Positions 1 through 9,129 of a stretch of DNA of 64,000 nt are shown in pieces (position 1 is the first letter of the stretch; the number at the start of each line of letters is the position of its first letter). Source of the DNA: Paralithodes platypus (lineage: Eukaryota; Arthropoda; Malacostraca; Decapoda; Lithodidae); the NCBI GenBank assembly GCA_032716605.1, contig CM064551.1, positions 47,428,674 through 47,492,673 of the forward strand, given 5' to 3'. The notes below the pieces were generated by a model. It made no database searches. It had not been told where the DNA came from and was given only the letters and a program-made list of their open reading frames with translations. A program made the translations under genes and the position numbers.

Positions 1-769
1 ATAGGGTGGGGATTTCAGTCAAATCAGGGGCACCAGGGTCAGGGGCTTTGGTCCCACTTAGAAATCTCTCACATCAATGTCAAAGAATTACTAGTCCCCT
101 TGTATTTCCTTCAGGCTCACGGCCCGGCGTTACGGGGCAAGTCGGTGGCCTTCAGAATGGACAAATCTGAATGCAGTCCACTGTATTCAGAAACAAGGGT
201 CAACGAGGTCAAGGAAGTTGCTAAACGTGTCGGAAGAGATTTTTGCTCTAGCCAACAGTCTAGATATTTATCTTCACGCATCTTATCTCCCAGGCGTAGC
301 GAACGTCTGGGCAGACGCTCTGTCCCGGAGACAGAGCACGACAGTAGAATGGGAGCTCAAGCAACCCATTTTCAACCTAATGATTGCAGAGCTCTCCCAT
401 CCACAAGTGGATCTTTTTGCGTCCGAGGAGACTCACAAACTCCCTCTATACCTCACCCGCCGGGCGAAAACGCCGGCAGGGGGGCCAGACGCCCTAGTGA
501 CAGACTGGAACAGATGGAGCTCCATCTATCTGTTTCCACCGCCAGATGCGTCACTAATGTGCCACGTAGTGAACAAACTACGAGATTATCGAGGCTTAGT
601 CTCGCTAATCGCGCCCCTGTGGCCGGCGCAGTTGTGGTACCAGCAATTGAAAATGTGGTGCCCGGACCCGGTATCGCTCCCGGTCGGGTATTTCCACTTA
701 GACACGATTGGCAACCTAGCGACCTCGCTGACTTTTGCATTATGGACATTCAGGAGGCCAAGTGGCTAG
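1..769 (+). pseudogene. DIRS RNase H and methyltransferase-like domain, 3' part, frameshifted
   Basis: C-terminal part of the DIRS RT polyprotein, which makes the DNA copy and degrades template RNA. Visible RNase H parts: IGWGFQ at the window edge, NVKELL, FRMD, then ADALSRR. They are followed by VDLFASEETHKLPLYLTR and a FPPPDA/SLIAPLWPAQ region typical of DIRS, often described as methyltransferase-like. The frame starts at base 1 and shifts by +1 near 162-165, where one extra A lies in the RMDN/LNAV active-site region compared with copy Y. It continues in frame 2 to a stop at 769. The shift joins upstream RNase H to the recombinase frame. The rest of RT lies outside the window. Confidence 0.85.
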
Positions 770-1722
770 CACCATACGGTAGAGATGTGACCAATAAATT
801 ACTCAATCAATATACTCAGTCTACAAAACGACAGTATCAATCTCATTGGCAAGCCTTTACTTCTTGGATCGTTAGAACAGAACAAACTGTACCCTCAGTG
901 GCATTAGTTTTTAATTATTTGAATTATCTGTTTGAGCAGAAACGTTTATCTGTGGTAACATTAAAAAATCACTTAACTGCGATTAGAGTGCCCTTTTTAG
1001 ACCTTACGGGTCTTTCCATACCGGTAGCGGAGGAAACAGGTTTTATGAGAGCATGTTTTAAACTCCGCCCACCTCCCCGTCAGCTCATGCCTACTTGGTC
1101 TCTGGACAAAGCTTTGTCTTTGCTTCACTCTCGTCTGTACCAAAATACTGCAGACTTTGCATTACTCTTAAAAAAGGCGGTTTTCCTTTTGGCTTTGGCC
1201 ACCGGAAACAGAGTGTCTGAGCTGGCGGCGATGAGCAACACACCTGATTGTCTTAGGTTTGGTAGACTTAATGAATGTATTTCCATTGCACCCTCCCCAG
1301 GTTTTGTAGCCAAGAATGAGCATAGTGCACACGTGTTTTCTGAGTTCAAGGTGCCGGCGTTAAAAAGGGGAAAGGTGCATCATAATCTGTGTCCAGTGCA
1401 AGCTCTAACCAAATATTTGAGAGTAGCTCCTCGAAACCCCCAAGGTGCTTTATGGGTAGCAAGTACGGGTAAACGCTTACTTAAACGGCGATTAGCCTCT
1501 CTTCTGGTAGAAGTCATTAAAGAAAGTAATCCCGGCGTTGTGGGTCGGGCCCACGATTTACGCAAATGGGCAGCCTCTTTACGTTTCCTGAAATTTTTTT
1601 CAGTCGAAGACATCGCGTCCACGCAGTTGTGGGCGTCTAATCATACGTTTCTGTCTAGATACTTGTCAGTTGCTCTAGACAAACCTTCCTTACCATGTAT
1701 AGCTTTAAGGCAGAGGGTCTAG
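742..1722 (+). CDS. DIRS tyrosine recombinase (copy A), open frame
   Basis: Integrase of the DIRS element: a phage-integrase-fold tyrosine recombinase expected to insert a circular DNA intermediate by strand exchange, without staggered-cut target duplication. The start MDIQEAKWL (742) is conserved in D, E and Y; the frame is also open upstream across RNase H, so the true start is uncertain. N-terminal SAM-like part: QYTQSTKRQYQSHW. Catalytic residues visible: Arg in GNRVSELAA, His and Arg in HDLRKWA, Trp/Asn in WASNHTF, and the Tyr nucleophile in RYLSVAL. The frame ends RQRV-stop at 1722, about 326 aa. This is the only recombinase here without a stop, frameshift or insertion. It overlaps the RT frame by 28 bases, a hallmark of DIRS. 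Confidence 0.88.
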   Translation: MDIQEAKWLAPYGRDVTNKLLNQYTQSTKRQYQSHWQAFTSWIVRTEQTVPSVALVFNYLNYLFEQKRLSVVTLKNHLTAIRVPFLDLTGLSIPVAEETGFMRACFKLRPPPRQLMPTWSLDKALSLLHSRLYQNTADFALLLKKAVFLLALATGNRVSELAAMSNTPDCLRFGRLNECISIAPSPGFVAKNEHSAHVFSEFKVPALKRGKVHHNLCPVQALTKYLRVAPRNPQGALWVASTGKRLLKRRLASLLVEVIKESNPGVVGRAHDLRKWAASLRFLKFFSVEDIASTQLWASNHTFLSRYLSVALDKPSLPCIALRQRV

Positions 1723-1952
1723 GTGGCCCTGCAGTCACTATTGTTTACTCTCACAGGAAAGGGGGGGGGGGGGGGGGGGGGTGCAGTCAGTTGACATAGG
1801 ACACCCTAGACCCCGCCGGAGTATGAGAGCTGTGATACAATTTAAGGTTAAAATGTGATATGAAAATTTCTCAGCGAGAAATTGTGCTAGTACAATGTTA
1901 AGTACAAAACAACGGTGTTGTTATAGTAGTTTTAGCTGCGAAAGCAATTTAA
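1723..1952 (+). other. DIRS copy A 3' UTR, first half
   Basis: Noncoding. It carries a run of more than 20 G (about 1760-1781), followed by a stretch containing ccctagaccccgccgg that is conserved in every DIRS copy (as C-runs near 39008 and 58027 on the other strand). It ends at the TTAA (1949-1952) used by the piggyBac insertion. Confidence 0.7.
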
Positions 1953-1968
1953 CCCCTCCAACCCGGAT

Positions 1969-2029
1969 GGGCTCTTGAACGCCCATAACAACCTCGGCCC
2001 GCGCAACCCGGAAGGGCTCTTGAACGCCC
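1969..2029 (+). promoter_or_regulatory. paired palindromes at piggyBac 1 left end (putative transposase-binding sites)
   Basis: GGGCTCTTGAACGCCC occurs at 1969-1984 and 2014-2029, exactly 45 bp apart, each preceded by aacccgga. Both lie inside the left end, 16 bp from the TTAA. The same pair and spacing occur in piggyBac 2 and in the MITE at 51961-52440. In T. ni piggyBac a palindromic internal repeat is bound by the C-terminal cysteine-rich domain; a comparable role here is inference. Confidence 0.7.
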
Positions 2030-2145
2030 ATTGCTTGCATGCGTGCTTTCGAATGCCGCGCGTACATTTTCGGTATCGTGGGACGGTAGGTGGCGCCACC
2101 AGGCGTAAACTCCGCCACAGCAACAGTATCTACCCCGACGCCATC

Positions 2146-5031
2146 ATGGACAGTACGCCAAATAGTGATTCCGCTGTGTCCGATACCGTGCTTCCTACGA
2201 CGCCCTTGCTTGTTCGTCGCGCCTTACCCCGACGCCATCGCCTAAATGTGTTATCTCCCGGAGGTATTGAGACGACATTGAGACTTTATGAGCGAGCTGA
2301 TACCAAGCATAATGTTGATGATGAAGTCAGTGACGACTCCAGTAATTATAAGTCGAGTGATTATGGCCATGAGAGTGATAAAGAAGAGCAATTCCTGGGA
2401 TTTGCGAGAGAACATGACAGTGATGAGAGTGATGAAGGTGATGTACCAGTTGTTGAGGAAGCTGGTTTACCTAAAGACAGTGAACTTGAGAGAGTGAGCG
2501 AGTGGGAGAGTTCAAGGTCACTCACCAAATTTCGCTTAAGTGACACGACGCCAAGCCCTTCCCCTGGTAAATCGCCTTTCAAGCTACATTTGTATAAGCA
2601 GAAAATACTTGAGAAGGCGGCCGCGGCAGCTAGGGAACAAGCAAAACTACTTGGTGAGGATGAGGCTGTGAGTGAGGGTCAGCGTGGTGACCCTTCTCGT
2701 CCGCCATTGTCTCCCTTATCTACCCACGCCACCCAAGATGACCCGGATGCCCCGCATTCTTCCCCACCACCCCCACCATTGCCAAGGGTTGAGGACCCCA
2801 CACTTTCGGCCTATTTGCCTCCTAGGTCCCCCGACAGGAGACATACTGCTGCCGAAAAGGGGAAAGGTAGGAAATATACCAAGAAAATTAAGAAAAGTAA
2901 GAGAGTTTTGTTCGAGGCTCCCGCGGCGTCCACCCCGGCCGGCCCCAGCCATACGTCCCCGCAACTTTCCCCACGGTCCTCCCCACCTCTCCCGCCTTCA
3001 ACATGTCTTCCTGAAGAAGTCTTTGAGCTCGCATCACCAATACCTGGCCCTAGTGACAGTGAAACATTGCTTTCTGTCACTCGTCGCAGGCCAAGGAGCC
3101 CGGGACCTCGGGGGGACACAGCCTCACCTGCCACTCCTTCCCCACCTCGCCCACCCGCACGCCGCCCACGCATCATTGGTTCCCCGCCAGATTATGTGGG
3201 GGCCACTGATGATGAAGGGCACCTCTCTGAAGACTCTGGCCATGATTACATAGGTCCACCGTCAGGGCAAGATGACCACTCTGACGATGACTATATGGAC
3301 ATCGACGACCCTCGACCCATCCGCTTGGCCCGGCGTCGTGCTGCCCGTCGTGCTGCCCACCGCCCTGGCCGCCGCCCTCGCCGCCCTAGGGCGCGCGCCT
3401 CCCGAGTTGGCCGTGGGCGTGCTGGGCCACCAGCTGGAGCTCCTCGTCAGCGTAGACAAGACCCATTCTACGTTTTTCAGTGGCAAGACGTAGTTGATGA
3501 GGATGCATACAACCCTGATGTGCCAGCTTTTGATGAGGTACTGGAGGGTTCAGGCGTTACCCCCAATTTTCCTGCAGGCCCCAATGCTCCACCACACGAA
3601 CTGTTTGAGGCCTTCTTTGATGAGGAGGTGGTAGGCTATGTTGTCAAAGAGACAAATAAGCAGCACCAATTCCAGGTCCACTTTTTGGGAAAGGTGACCA
3701 AGGGCCACATGAGGCAGTGGACCCCAGTGACTCATAATGAGTTCATGGTGTTCCTGGCACTCACCATGCTAATGCCTCATGTCAAGAAGCATAGGTTGCC
3801 TGACTATTGGATCACCAATGATCTGATATCCACCCCTGCCTTCGGGAAATATATGTCTCGCGACCGGTACCTTGATATCCTCGCAGCGCTCCATCTTGTC
3901 ACCAACCTTGACGTCCACCTCCCAGACAAGCTGTGGAAGATTAGGACGTTGTATGAGATGATGCGAGAACGCTTCACCTCCTACTTCAAGCCCTTCCGCA
4001 AGGTCGTCATTGACGAGTCTCTTGTGCTGTTCCGGGGAAAACTCAGCTTCCGGCAGTACATCCCCTCAAAAAGACATCGCTTTGGCATAAAATTCTTTGT
4101 GCTGTGCGACTGCCAAACTGGCTATGTCCTGGACTTCCTGGTCTACAGCGGGAAGGAAGGGGACTTGCTTGTGGACCCCCTCATTGGCTTTGGCGGAGCA
4201 GTGGTGCAAGCCATGATGGACCGCTACTTTCATAAGAATCACGTCCTCTACACGGACAATTATTACACGTCCCCCACTCTCTCACAGTACCTGCATGAGC
4301 GCAAGACGGGGACTGTAGGCACAGTACGAGGGAAAAGGAAGGGCATGCCACCTTTCCCTCCAAAGACCAAAAAAGGTGATGTGTTCAAGAAGAAGTCGGG
4401 GCCCATTCTGGCTATCCACTGGCACGACCAGCGGAAGGTCAACCTCCTGACCACCATCCACAAGGGGGAAATGGTGGAGACTGGCAAGGTGGATCGCCGC
4501 ACCCAGGCCAGGGTGACCAAGCCCGATGCTGTCCTGGACTACAACATCAACATGAGGCTGGTGGACAAGTCCGACATGCAGATAGGCTTCATTGACTGCC
4601 TGCGTACCTCGTGCAGATGGTACAAAAAGTTCTTTCTGCATATGGTGGACATGTCAGTTCTGAATGCCTACAACATATACAAGCTTCGGAATGTGAACAC
4701 ACCCATGAAGTTCAATAGCCTGCGGAGGTTCCAAAAGCAGGTGTTGACGGAGCTCCTGGAGAAGTATGCTATGCCACAGAGGGCAGTGGCACATCCTGGG
4801 CCCGCCGTTATTGACCGCTTGCAGTCTGCTCAATACTTGACTAGGCACAGGCTTGGTTCCCTGCCTCAGAATGAATCCGGAAGAACACAGCAGAAGCGGT
4901 GCCATGTCTGCTACAACAGCAGGGTGAAGCCGAGGTCAGGTAAAAAGTCAACCCTGGAGTGTGTGGAGTGCAAGGTGGCACTCTGTGCTGTAGATTGCTT
5001 CTTTGATTACCACTCCAAGCTGGAGTTCTAA
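2146..5031 (+). CDS. piggyBac transposase, uninterrupted (copy 1)
   Basis: Cut-and-paste transposase acting in the nucleus at TTAA targets. The start MDSTPNSD (2146) is chosen because it is conserved in copies 2 and 3, whereas upstream in-frame codons overlap the terminal palindromes. About 961 aa. Residues 1 to roughly 440 are disordered: acidic and Ser/Pro-rich with basic clusters (KKIKKSKR). The DDE_Tnp_1_7 core follows. The predicted catalytic triad is D623 (VVIDESL), D704 (LYTDNYY) and D807 (MRLVDKSD); spacings of 81 and 103 are close to T. ni piggyBac. A C-terminal cysteine-rich domain begins at C919 (CHVC...CVEC...CFFDYH). The protein is much longer than the 594-aa T. ni protein because of its N-terminus. 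The terminal repeats argue against a domesticated host gene. No stop or frameshift is visible, so it could be active. Confidence 0.93.
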   Translation: MDSTPNSDSAVSDTVLPTTPLLVRRALPRRHRLNVLSPGGIETTLRLYERADTKHNVDDEVSDDSSNYKSSDYGHESDKEEQFLGFAREHDSDESDEGDVPVVEEAGLPKDSELERVSEWESSRSLTKFRLSDTTPSPSPGKSPFKLHLYKQKILEKAAAAAREQAKLLGEDEAVSEGQRGDPSRPPLSPLSTHATQDDPDAPHSSPPPPPLPRVEDPTLSAYLPPRSPDRRHTAAEKGKGRKYTKKIKKSKRVLFEAPAASTPAGPSHTSPQLSPRSSPPLPPSTCLPEEVFELASPIPGPSDSETLLSVTRRRPRSPGPRGDTASPATPSPPRPPARRPRIIGSPPDYVGATDDEGHLSEDSGHDYIGPPSGQDDHSDDDYMDIDDPRPIRLARRRAARRAAHRPGRRPRRPRARASRVGRGRAGPPAGAPRQRRQDPFYVFQWQDVVDEDAYNPDVPAFDEVLEGSGVTPNFPAGPNAPPHELFEAFFDEEVVGYVVKETNKQHQFQVHFLGKVTKGHMRQWTPVTHNEFMVFLALTMLMPHVKKHRLPDYWITNDLISTPAFGKYMSRDRYLDILAALHLVTNLDVHLPDKLWKIRTLYEMMRERFTSYFKPFRKVVIDESLVLFRGKLSFRQYIPSKRHRFGIKFFVLCDCQTGYVLDFLVYSGKEGDLLVDPLIGFGGAVVQAMMDRYFHKNHVLYTDNYYTSPTLSQYLHERKTGTVGTVRGKRKGMPPFPPKTKKGDVFKKKSGPILAIHWHDQRKVNLLTTIHKGEMVETGKVDRRTQARVTKPDAVLDYNINMRLVDKSDMQIGFIDCLRTSCRWYKKFFLHMVDMSVLNAYNIYKLRNVNTPMKFNSLRRFQKQVLTELLEKYAMPQRAVAHPGPAVIDRLQSAQYLTRHRLGSLPQNESGRTQQKRCHVCYNSRVKPRSGKKSTLECVECKVALCAVDCFFDYHSKLEF

Positions 5032-5300
5032 TAATCATACTGAAATTGCCAAATAAAATGACAATATGTACACTATAATTATATATAGGCAAAAAGTGGA
5101 AGAAAACCAATGTATTGTAATACAAAAGTCATGTATTATGAGAACATTGATACAAATACAATTACACCATAATAATATGTGAAAGTGACACATATGTATA
5201 TACCAAGTGACATTCATATGATTAGAACCTATAGAAATATAGAAATCAGTGAAAAAAGACACAATAAATTGTATATAAATCGTTTACAAATCATATAACT

Positions 5301-6175
5301 AAGTGAAAGTGACACAAGACCTAATATTTGATGGCCAAAGTATAATAAACACCTGTGATAACGAATAATCAGTGCCTAATACAACAATAACCTACCTCAA
5401 TTACTAATAAAATGTACGGTATCGAGTGAAAATGAGCATTATCAGTGACAGTGACACTCTCTAAAGCATATTTGTCAAAGTGAAAGTGACACAAGACCTA
5501 ATATTTGATGGCCAAACTATAATAAACACCTGTGATAACGAATAATCAGTGCCTAATACAACAATAACCTACCTCAATTACTAATAAAATGTACGGTATC
5601 GAGTGAAAATGAGCATTATCAGTGACAGTGACACTCTCTAAAGCATATTTGTCAAAGTGAAAGTGACACAAGACCTAATATTTGATGGCCAAACTATAAT
5701 AAACACCTGTGATAACGAATAATCAGTGCCTAATACAACAATAACCTACCTCAATTACTAATAAAATGTACGGTATCGAGTGAAAATGAGCATTATCAGT
5801 GACAGTGACTCTCTAAAGCATATTTGTCAAAGTGAAAGTGACACAAGACCTAATATTTGATGGCCAAAGTATAATAAACACCTGTGATAACGAATAATCA
5901 GTGCCTAATACAACAATAACCTACCTCAATTACTAATAAAATGTACGGTATCGAGTGAAAATGAGCATTATCAGTGACAGTGACACTCTAAAGCATATTT
6001 GTCAAAGTGAAAGTGACACAAGACCTAATATTTGATGGCCAAAGTATAATAAACACCTGTGATAACGAATAATCAGTGCCTAATACAACAATAAGCTACC
6101 TCAATTACTAATAAAATGTACGGTATCGAGTGAAAATTAGCAATATCAGTGACAGTGATACCCTAATAAACATAT
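5301..6175 (+). repeat. 177-bp tandem array in piggyBac 1
   Basis: Five near-identical units start with aagtgaaagtgacacaag at about 5301, 5478, 5655, 5830 and 6005 (period 175-177). Units differ by a few indels such as the length of the ct run in gacactctctaaagc. No coding potential. Related arrays sit at the same place in the other two piggyBac copies. Confidence 0.95.
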
Positions 6176-6570
6176 TTTATATAATTGGCCTCAAAATAAC
6201 TAGAAAATATCAAATAAACATCACATTCTCAATATCAAACACTAAAATCGTCTAAGGGAGATAAATACTTTGGCGCGGCGAGCGGCTAGGTGCGTCGTAG
6301 CCATGGCCGAGGCGACGCGTCCGAACGCGGGAAGAATTTGCCGCCGAAAAGCACTCGTCTTCCCGCGCTCACCATTATGCAACCAGAGGGGCTAGAGACC
6401 TCTACTCAACGCCATTCGACAGAGGAAGGTTTGTGGAACATTATTCTTTTTTATTTACAACATTACATGACATATTCATTGACTTACAGAGTAGTTAACA
6501 TAGGCCAAAGATCGTCAAAACACCCGGTACCGGAGCACAGTCGCAAGCTATAGCCCCCGGGGCTGGAGGG

Positions 6571-6926
6571 TTAATATTAGAACAATGGAGTTCCTTTGCA
6601 ATTTATCTCCAAGTTTATTTTGGGGTTTATTATGTGCACATATAAACTTATAACTTGTTATTTTTTGTCACCACTCGTTGAGTGGGGTGCCTTTGTAACT
6701 ACAGATCTGTGTTCAGAATCTTCAGGGTTACCCATTTTTTGTCAGGCAGGCTTCTTTGAAGCACGCACCTGCCTGAACCCCCTTTTTCTTGTATATTTTC
6801 GGCCTACGCCGTTGTTAAATATATTTTCAAAAGTAAGAATACTATGTGGTTGTTTTTATTATCTGCTTTTCTAGAGTTATGATATGATTACGAATGTCCC
6901 CCTCCAGTCTTAGAAATCAGGCATGT
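6571..6926 (+). other. DIRS copy A 3' UTR, second half, with nested hairpin
   Basis: Noncoding continuation of the 3' UTR. A stem CAGGCAGG (6743-6750) pairs with CCTGCCTG (6768-6775) and encloses a smaller GCTTC-TTT-GAAGC hairpin. The same structure occurs in B, D, E and Y. In B, D and E the outer stem reads CAAGCAGG/CCTGCTTG, a two-sided change that keeps pairing. Confidence 0.65.
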
Positions 6927-7023
6927 TCGTCAATGATGGAGGGGCCACTAAATTATAGGTTTGACTCCTGTAAGGAGATAAAGAAAACCTAATATTTAGT
7001 AGTGGCCCCGTAATCATTGACGA
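6927..7023 (+). repeat. internal complementary region, DIRS copy A
   Basis: The left half (gtcaatgatggaggggccac) is complementary to the outer left terminal repeat (as at 49722-49756). The right half (ggtttgactcctg ... agtggccccgtaatcattgac) is complementary to the outer right terminal repeat (7375-7445). In DIRS-1 such a region templates joining of the two ends during circle formation; the same role is inferred here. Confidence 0.85.
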
Positions 7024-7097
7024 CTGGGGCCCTCCCGACCGTCCCCTTCCCATTCGTTGATGTATTGAGGATTTTGGTTTACTTGATATGTCAGTGA

Positions 7098-7445
7098 AGG
7101 AGGAATGACGCCTGAATCAGCGTCTGGTCAGAGATCCATACAAGTACATCCACGATATGATGGAAAGCTTATTAGATAGTTATTCTTATTTTCTTTTTGT
7201 TTTTATTTTTTACGAAGTTTTTTCGTAGTGAGAACCCAATTCATAATGACTGAAGCCATGAGTGAGGTCGCGTGCGCTCATGATGAAGGCTCCTCAGTTT
7301 TTAAATGCTCTGCGCGGTAGATTCAAAACTACGGCGGATTAGTGTTTGAAGAGAATGCCTTATGTAATAGGCATGTTCGTCAATGATTACGGGGCCACTA
7401 CTAAATATTAGGTTTTCTTTATCTCCTTACAGGAGTCAAACCTAT
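7098..7445 (+). repeat. right inverted terminal repeat, DIRS copy A
   Basis: About 350 bp running from the gacgcctgaatcagcgtc block to the end cctata. It is the inverse of the left terminal repeat seen at 49446-49756 (copy E) and 51235-51541 (F). The right end carries an extra ~45 bp beyond the part shared with the left end. Confidence 0.85.
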
Positions 7446-8110
7446 AGTTTGGCTTATAATAGGGAAAGGAAACGAAGCAAACATTGTTCCTTATAGTTCA
7501 ACAATAGCGGAACCATTGGCCCCCCGCTTATGCATTGAATAATGAAGTAAATCCATGGAAAAACTTAGAATTATAAAGTCAATATTTGGCTTATAATAGG
7601 GTTAGTACCCGGAGGAAACGGTGTTTCTTATAGTTCGATAATAGCGGAACCATTGGCCCCAGCTTATCTATTGTCAAATGAAGTAAATCCACCGAAAAAC
7701 TTCATATAATACTTATATATAGGAAGATACCAATCTATCTCTTGTGCTGTAACTTTCAGTAGAGTGAGGCTCTGAGCTATAGCCTATTGGCCACTTCCGC
7801 GCTCGATGTGACGAGCGTGAGAAAACTTCATAATATCGAGTCAATATTTGGCTTAAAAATAGGAATAGTATCCGGAGGAACATTGTTCCTTATAGGTCAA
7901 CAATATTGGAACCATTGGCCCCCCGCTTATATGTTGAAAAATTAAGTAAATCCCTCGAAAAACTTCATAATATAATATTTATATATCTATATCTATAGGA
8001 AGAGATCATCTATCTCTTATATTATAAAATTCAGTAGTGATGCTCGAGCTAGGCCTATTGGCCGCTTCCGTGATCGCGCACTCGCGTGAGAATATCCCGA
8101 TATAAGAATC
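7446..8110. repeat. diverged long repeat units
   Basis: Blocks such as ggcttataatagg, gcggaaccattggcccc and cctattggccnctt recur around 7450-7560, 7590-7690 and 7845-7930. Related blocks return near 10080-10200. No open frame or transposon ends recognised. This looks like an old complex repeat in the DNA flanking DIRS copy A. Confidence 0.6.
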
Positions 8111-9029
8111 CATAAGTAGAGTCCAGAGCATATCCGCTCAAATTAATGTTACCAGTGTGTAACTATGAAAGTGTAGAATACTTTGATATATGAGCAAATA
8201 AGTAGTGATCACGTAAACTGCAGACTATGTACGTAATACGTATCTGCCATAACTTATATAAGAATGGATTCCAGGGGGATATATTCTATCGGCTATCATG
8301 AATACGATTAGAGTGCTATCTAATCGGGATAGTATCCTGAGGAAAACATTGTTCCTCATCTTTATCTAGGTCAAGCCTAACAAGTTTGGGGTGAGGACAG
8401 TTAGGGGAGGAAGTGCCTTTTAACTCTGTAGGTATAGACCTCTTTTTAGGGGTTTCTGTTGTGGAAGACACAGAGCGTCCAGTAAGAAATAAACATAGTC
8501 CCTACTGACCATGTCTGGGACTTTTTTTCTATTTTTTTTTTTTAGTTGAGGATATATAAACTTTCACTTCATCCCAAATGTTTAGTAATACCTGAGTCGC
8601 CCCCGCTGCTATTATGTGGCCACTCGGATTGTGGTAGTGTTACACGAAGAGTGCACAATTTGTAAATTTTTTAGGAGCCCACTTAGTCAATGTACGATTC
8701 ACACAAGACATCTGGCGTACATACCTCGTCAGTTGTGGCTCAGGTGAGGGGGCGGAGATTACTGAGGAGAGCTATAGCCCACCTGTCAGAAAAAGGCAAA
8801 GAATCAATGTTACATAATATAAGAGCAAAGAACCAAAGCATGTACCAGTTCCTATGTATAAGGCTCATGTAATGTCGAGTAGCCTGCTGGCCCTATGAAT
8901 GTTTTAAAGAATTTAGAGTAGGGTAGCATATTCGCTACATCGTATATAAGAATGGATTTAAGTGGGATAGTCTATAGGCTATCATAAATGCCACTGGAGT
9001 ACTCTCCTCCCTTCTTTTTCCATTCATTG
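8111..9029. other. AT-rich noncoding DNA, no gene seen
   Basis: Only weak repetition: a block with tatataagaatggatt followed by gggatag and ggctatcat occurs near 8255-8300 and again near 8938-8990. The open frames here are short and without recognisable motifs. Confidence 0.4.
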
Positions 9030-9129
9030 TTCTACATTGAGAACTCGGAGGGAAACGTTGGTCTTTAATTTAACCGTAACCTTTTGGTACATCGGATGTT
9101 TGTTTCTGAAGGAAAACATTGTTTTCCCC

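Larger units (their letters stand above)
1953..6570 (+). mobile_element. piggyBac-type transposon 1, structurally complete
   Basis: DNA transposon flanked by TTAA at 1949-1952 and 6571-6574. The ends are cccctccaacccgg and, on the other strand, ccctccagccccgg. The empty site gcaatttaatatt is present in copy Y near 57860, so the borders and the TTAA duplication are directly supported. It contains paired palindromes near the left end (1969-2029), an open transposase, and a 177-bp tandem array (5301-6175). A ~395-bp noncoding right end (6176-6570) contains no further gene. Confidence 0.93.
1..7445 (+). mobile_element. DIRS-like retrotransposon copy A, right part
   Basis: Tyrosine-recombinase retrotransposon cut by the window start. 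Order on the + strand: end of RT/RNase H, overlapping tyrosine recombinase, G-rich 3' UTR, internal complementary region (6927-7023), right inverted terminal repeat ending in cctata at about 7445. A piggyBac element (1953-6570) splits the 3' UTR. Removing it with one TTAA gives the uninterrupted sequence seen near 57860 in copy Y. Copy Y (57040-64000, opposite strand) is near-identical over recombinase, UTR and terminal repeat. The DIRS assignment rests on gene order, overlapping frames and the terminal-repeat layout. Confidence 0.9.

Noticed and set aside
2672..3253. Open frame of 193 aa overlapping the piggyBac transposase
   Set aside because: It is a shadow of the proline/serine-rich transposase N-terminus in another frame. 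The mirrored frame in copy 2 is also open only because of base composition.
2146..5031. Domesticated host piggyBac-derived gene
   Set aside because: It has terminal repeats, a TTAA duplication and an empty site in a sister DIRS copy, so it is a transposon insertion.
5301..6175. CRISPR-like regular repeats
   Set aside because: The units are contiguous 177-bp tandem repeats without spacers, in eukaryotic transposon DNA.
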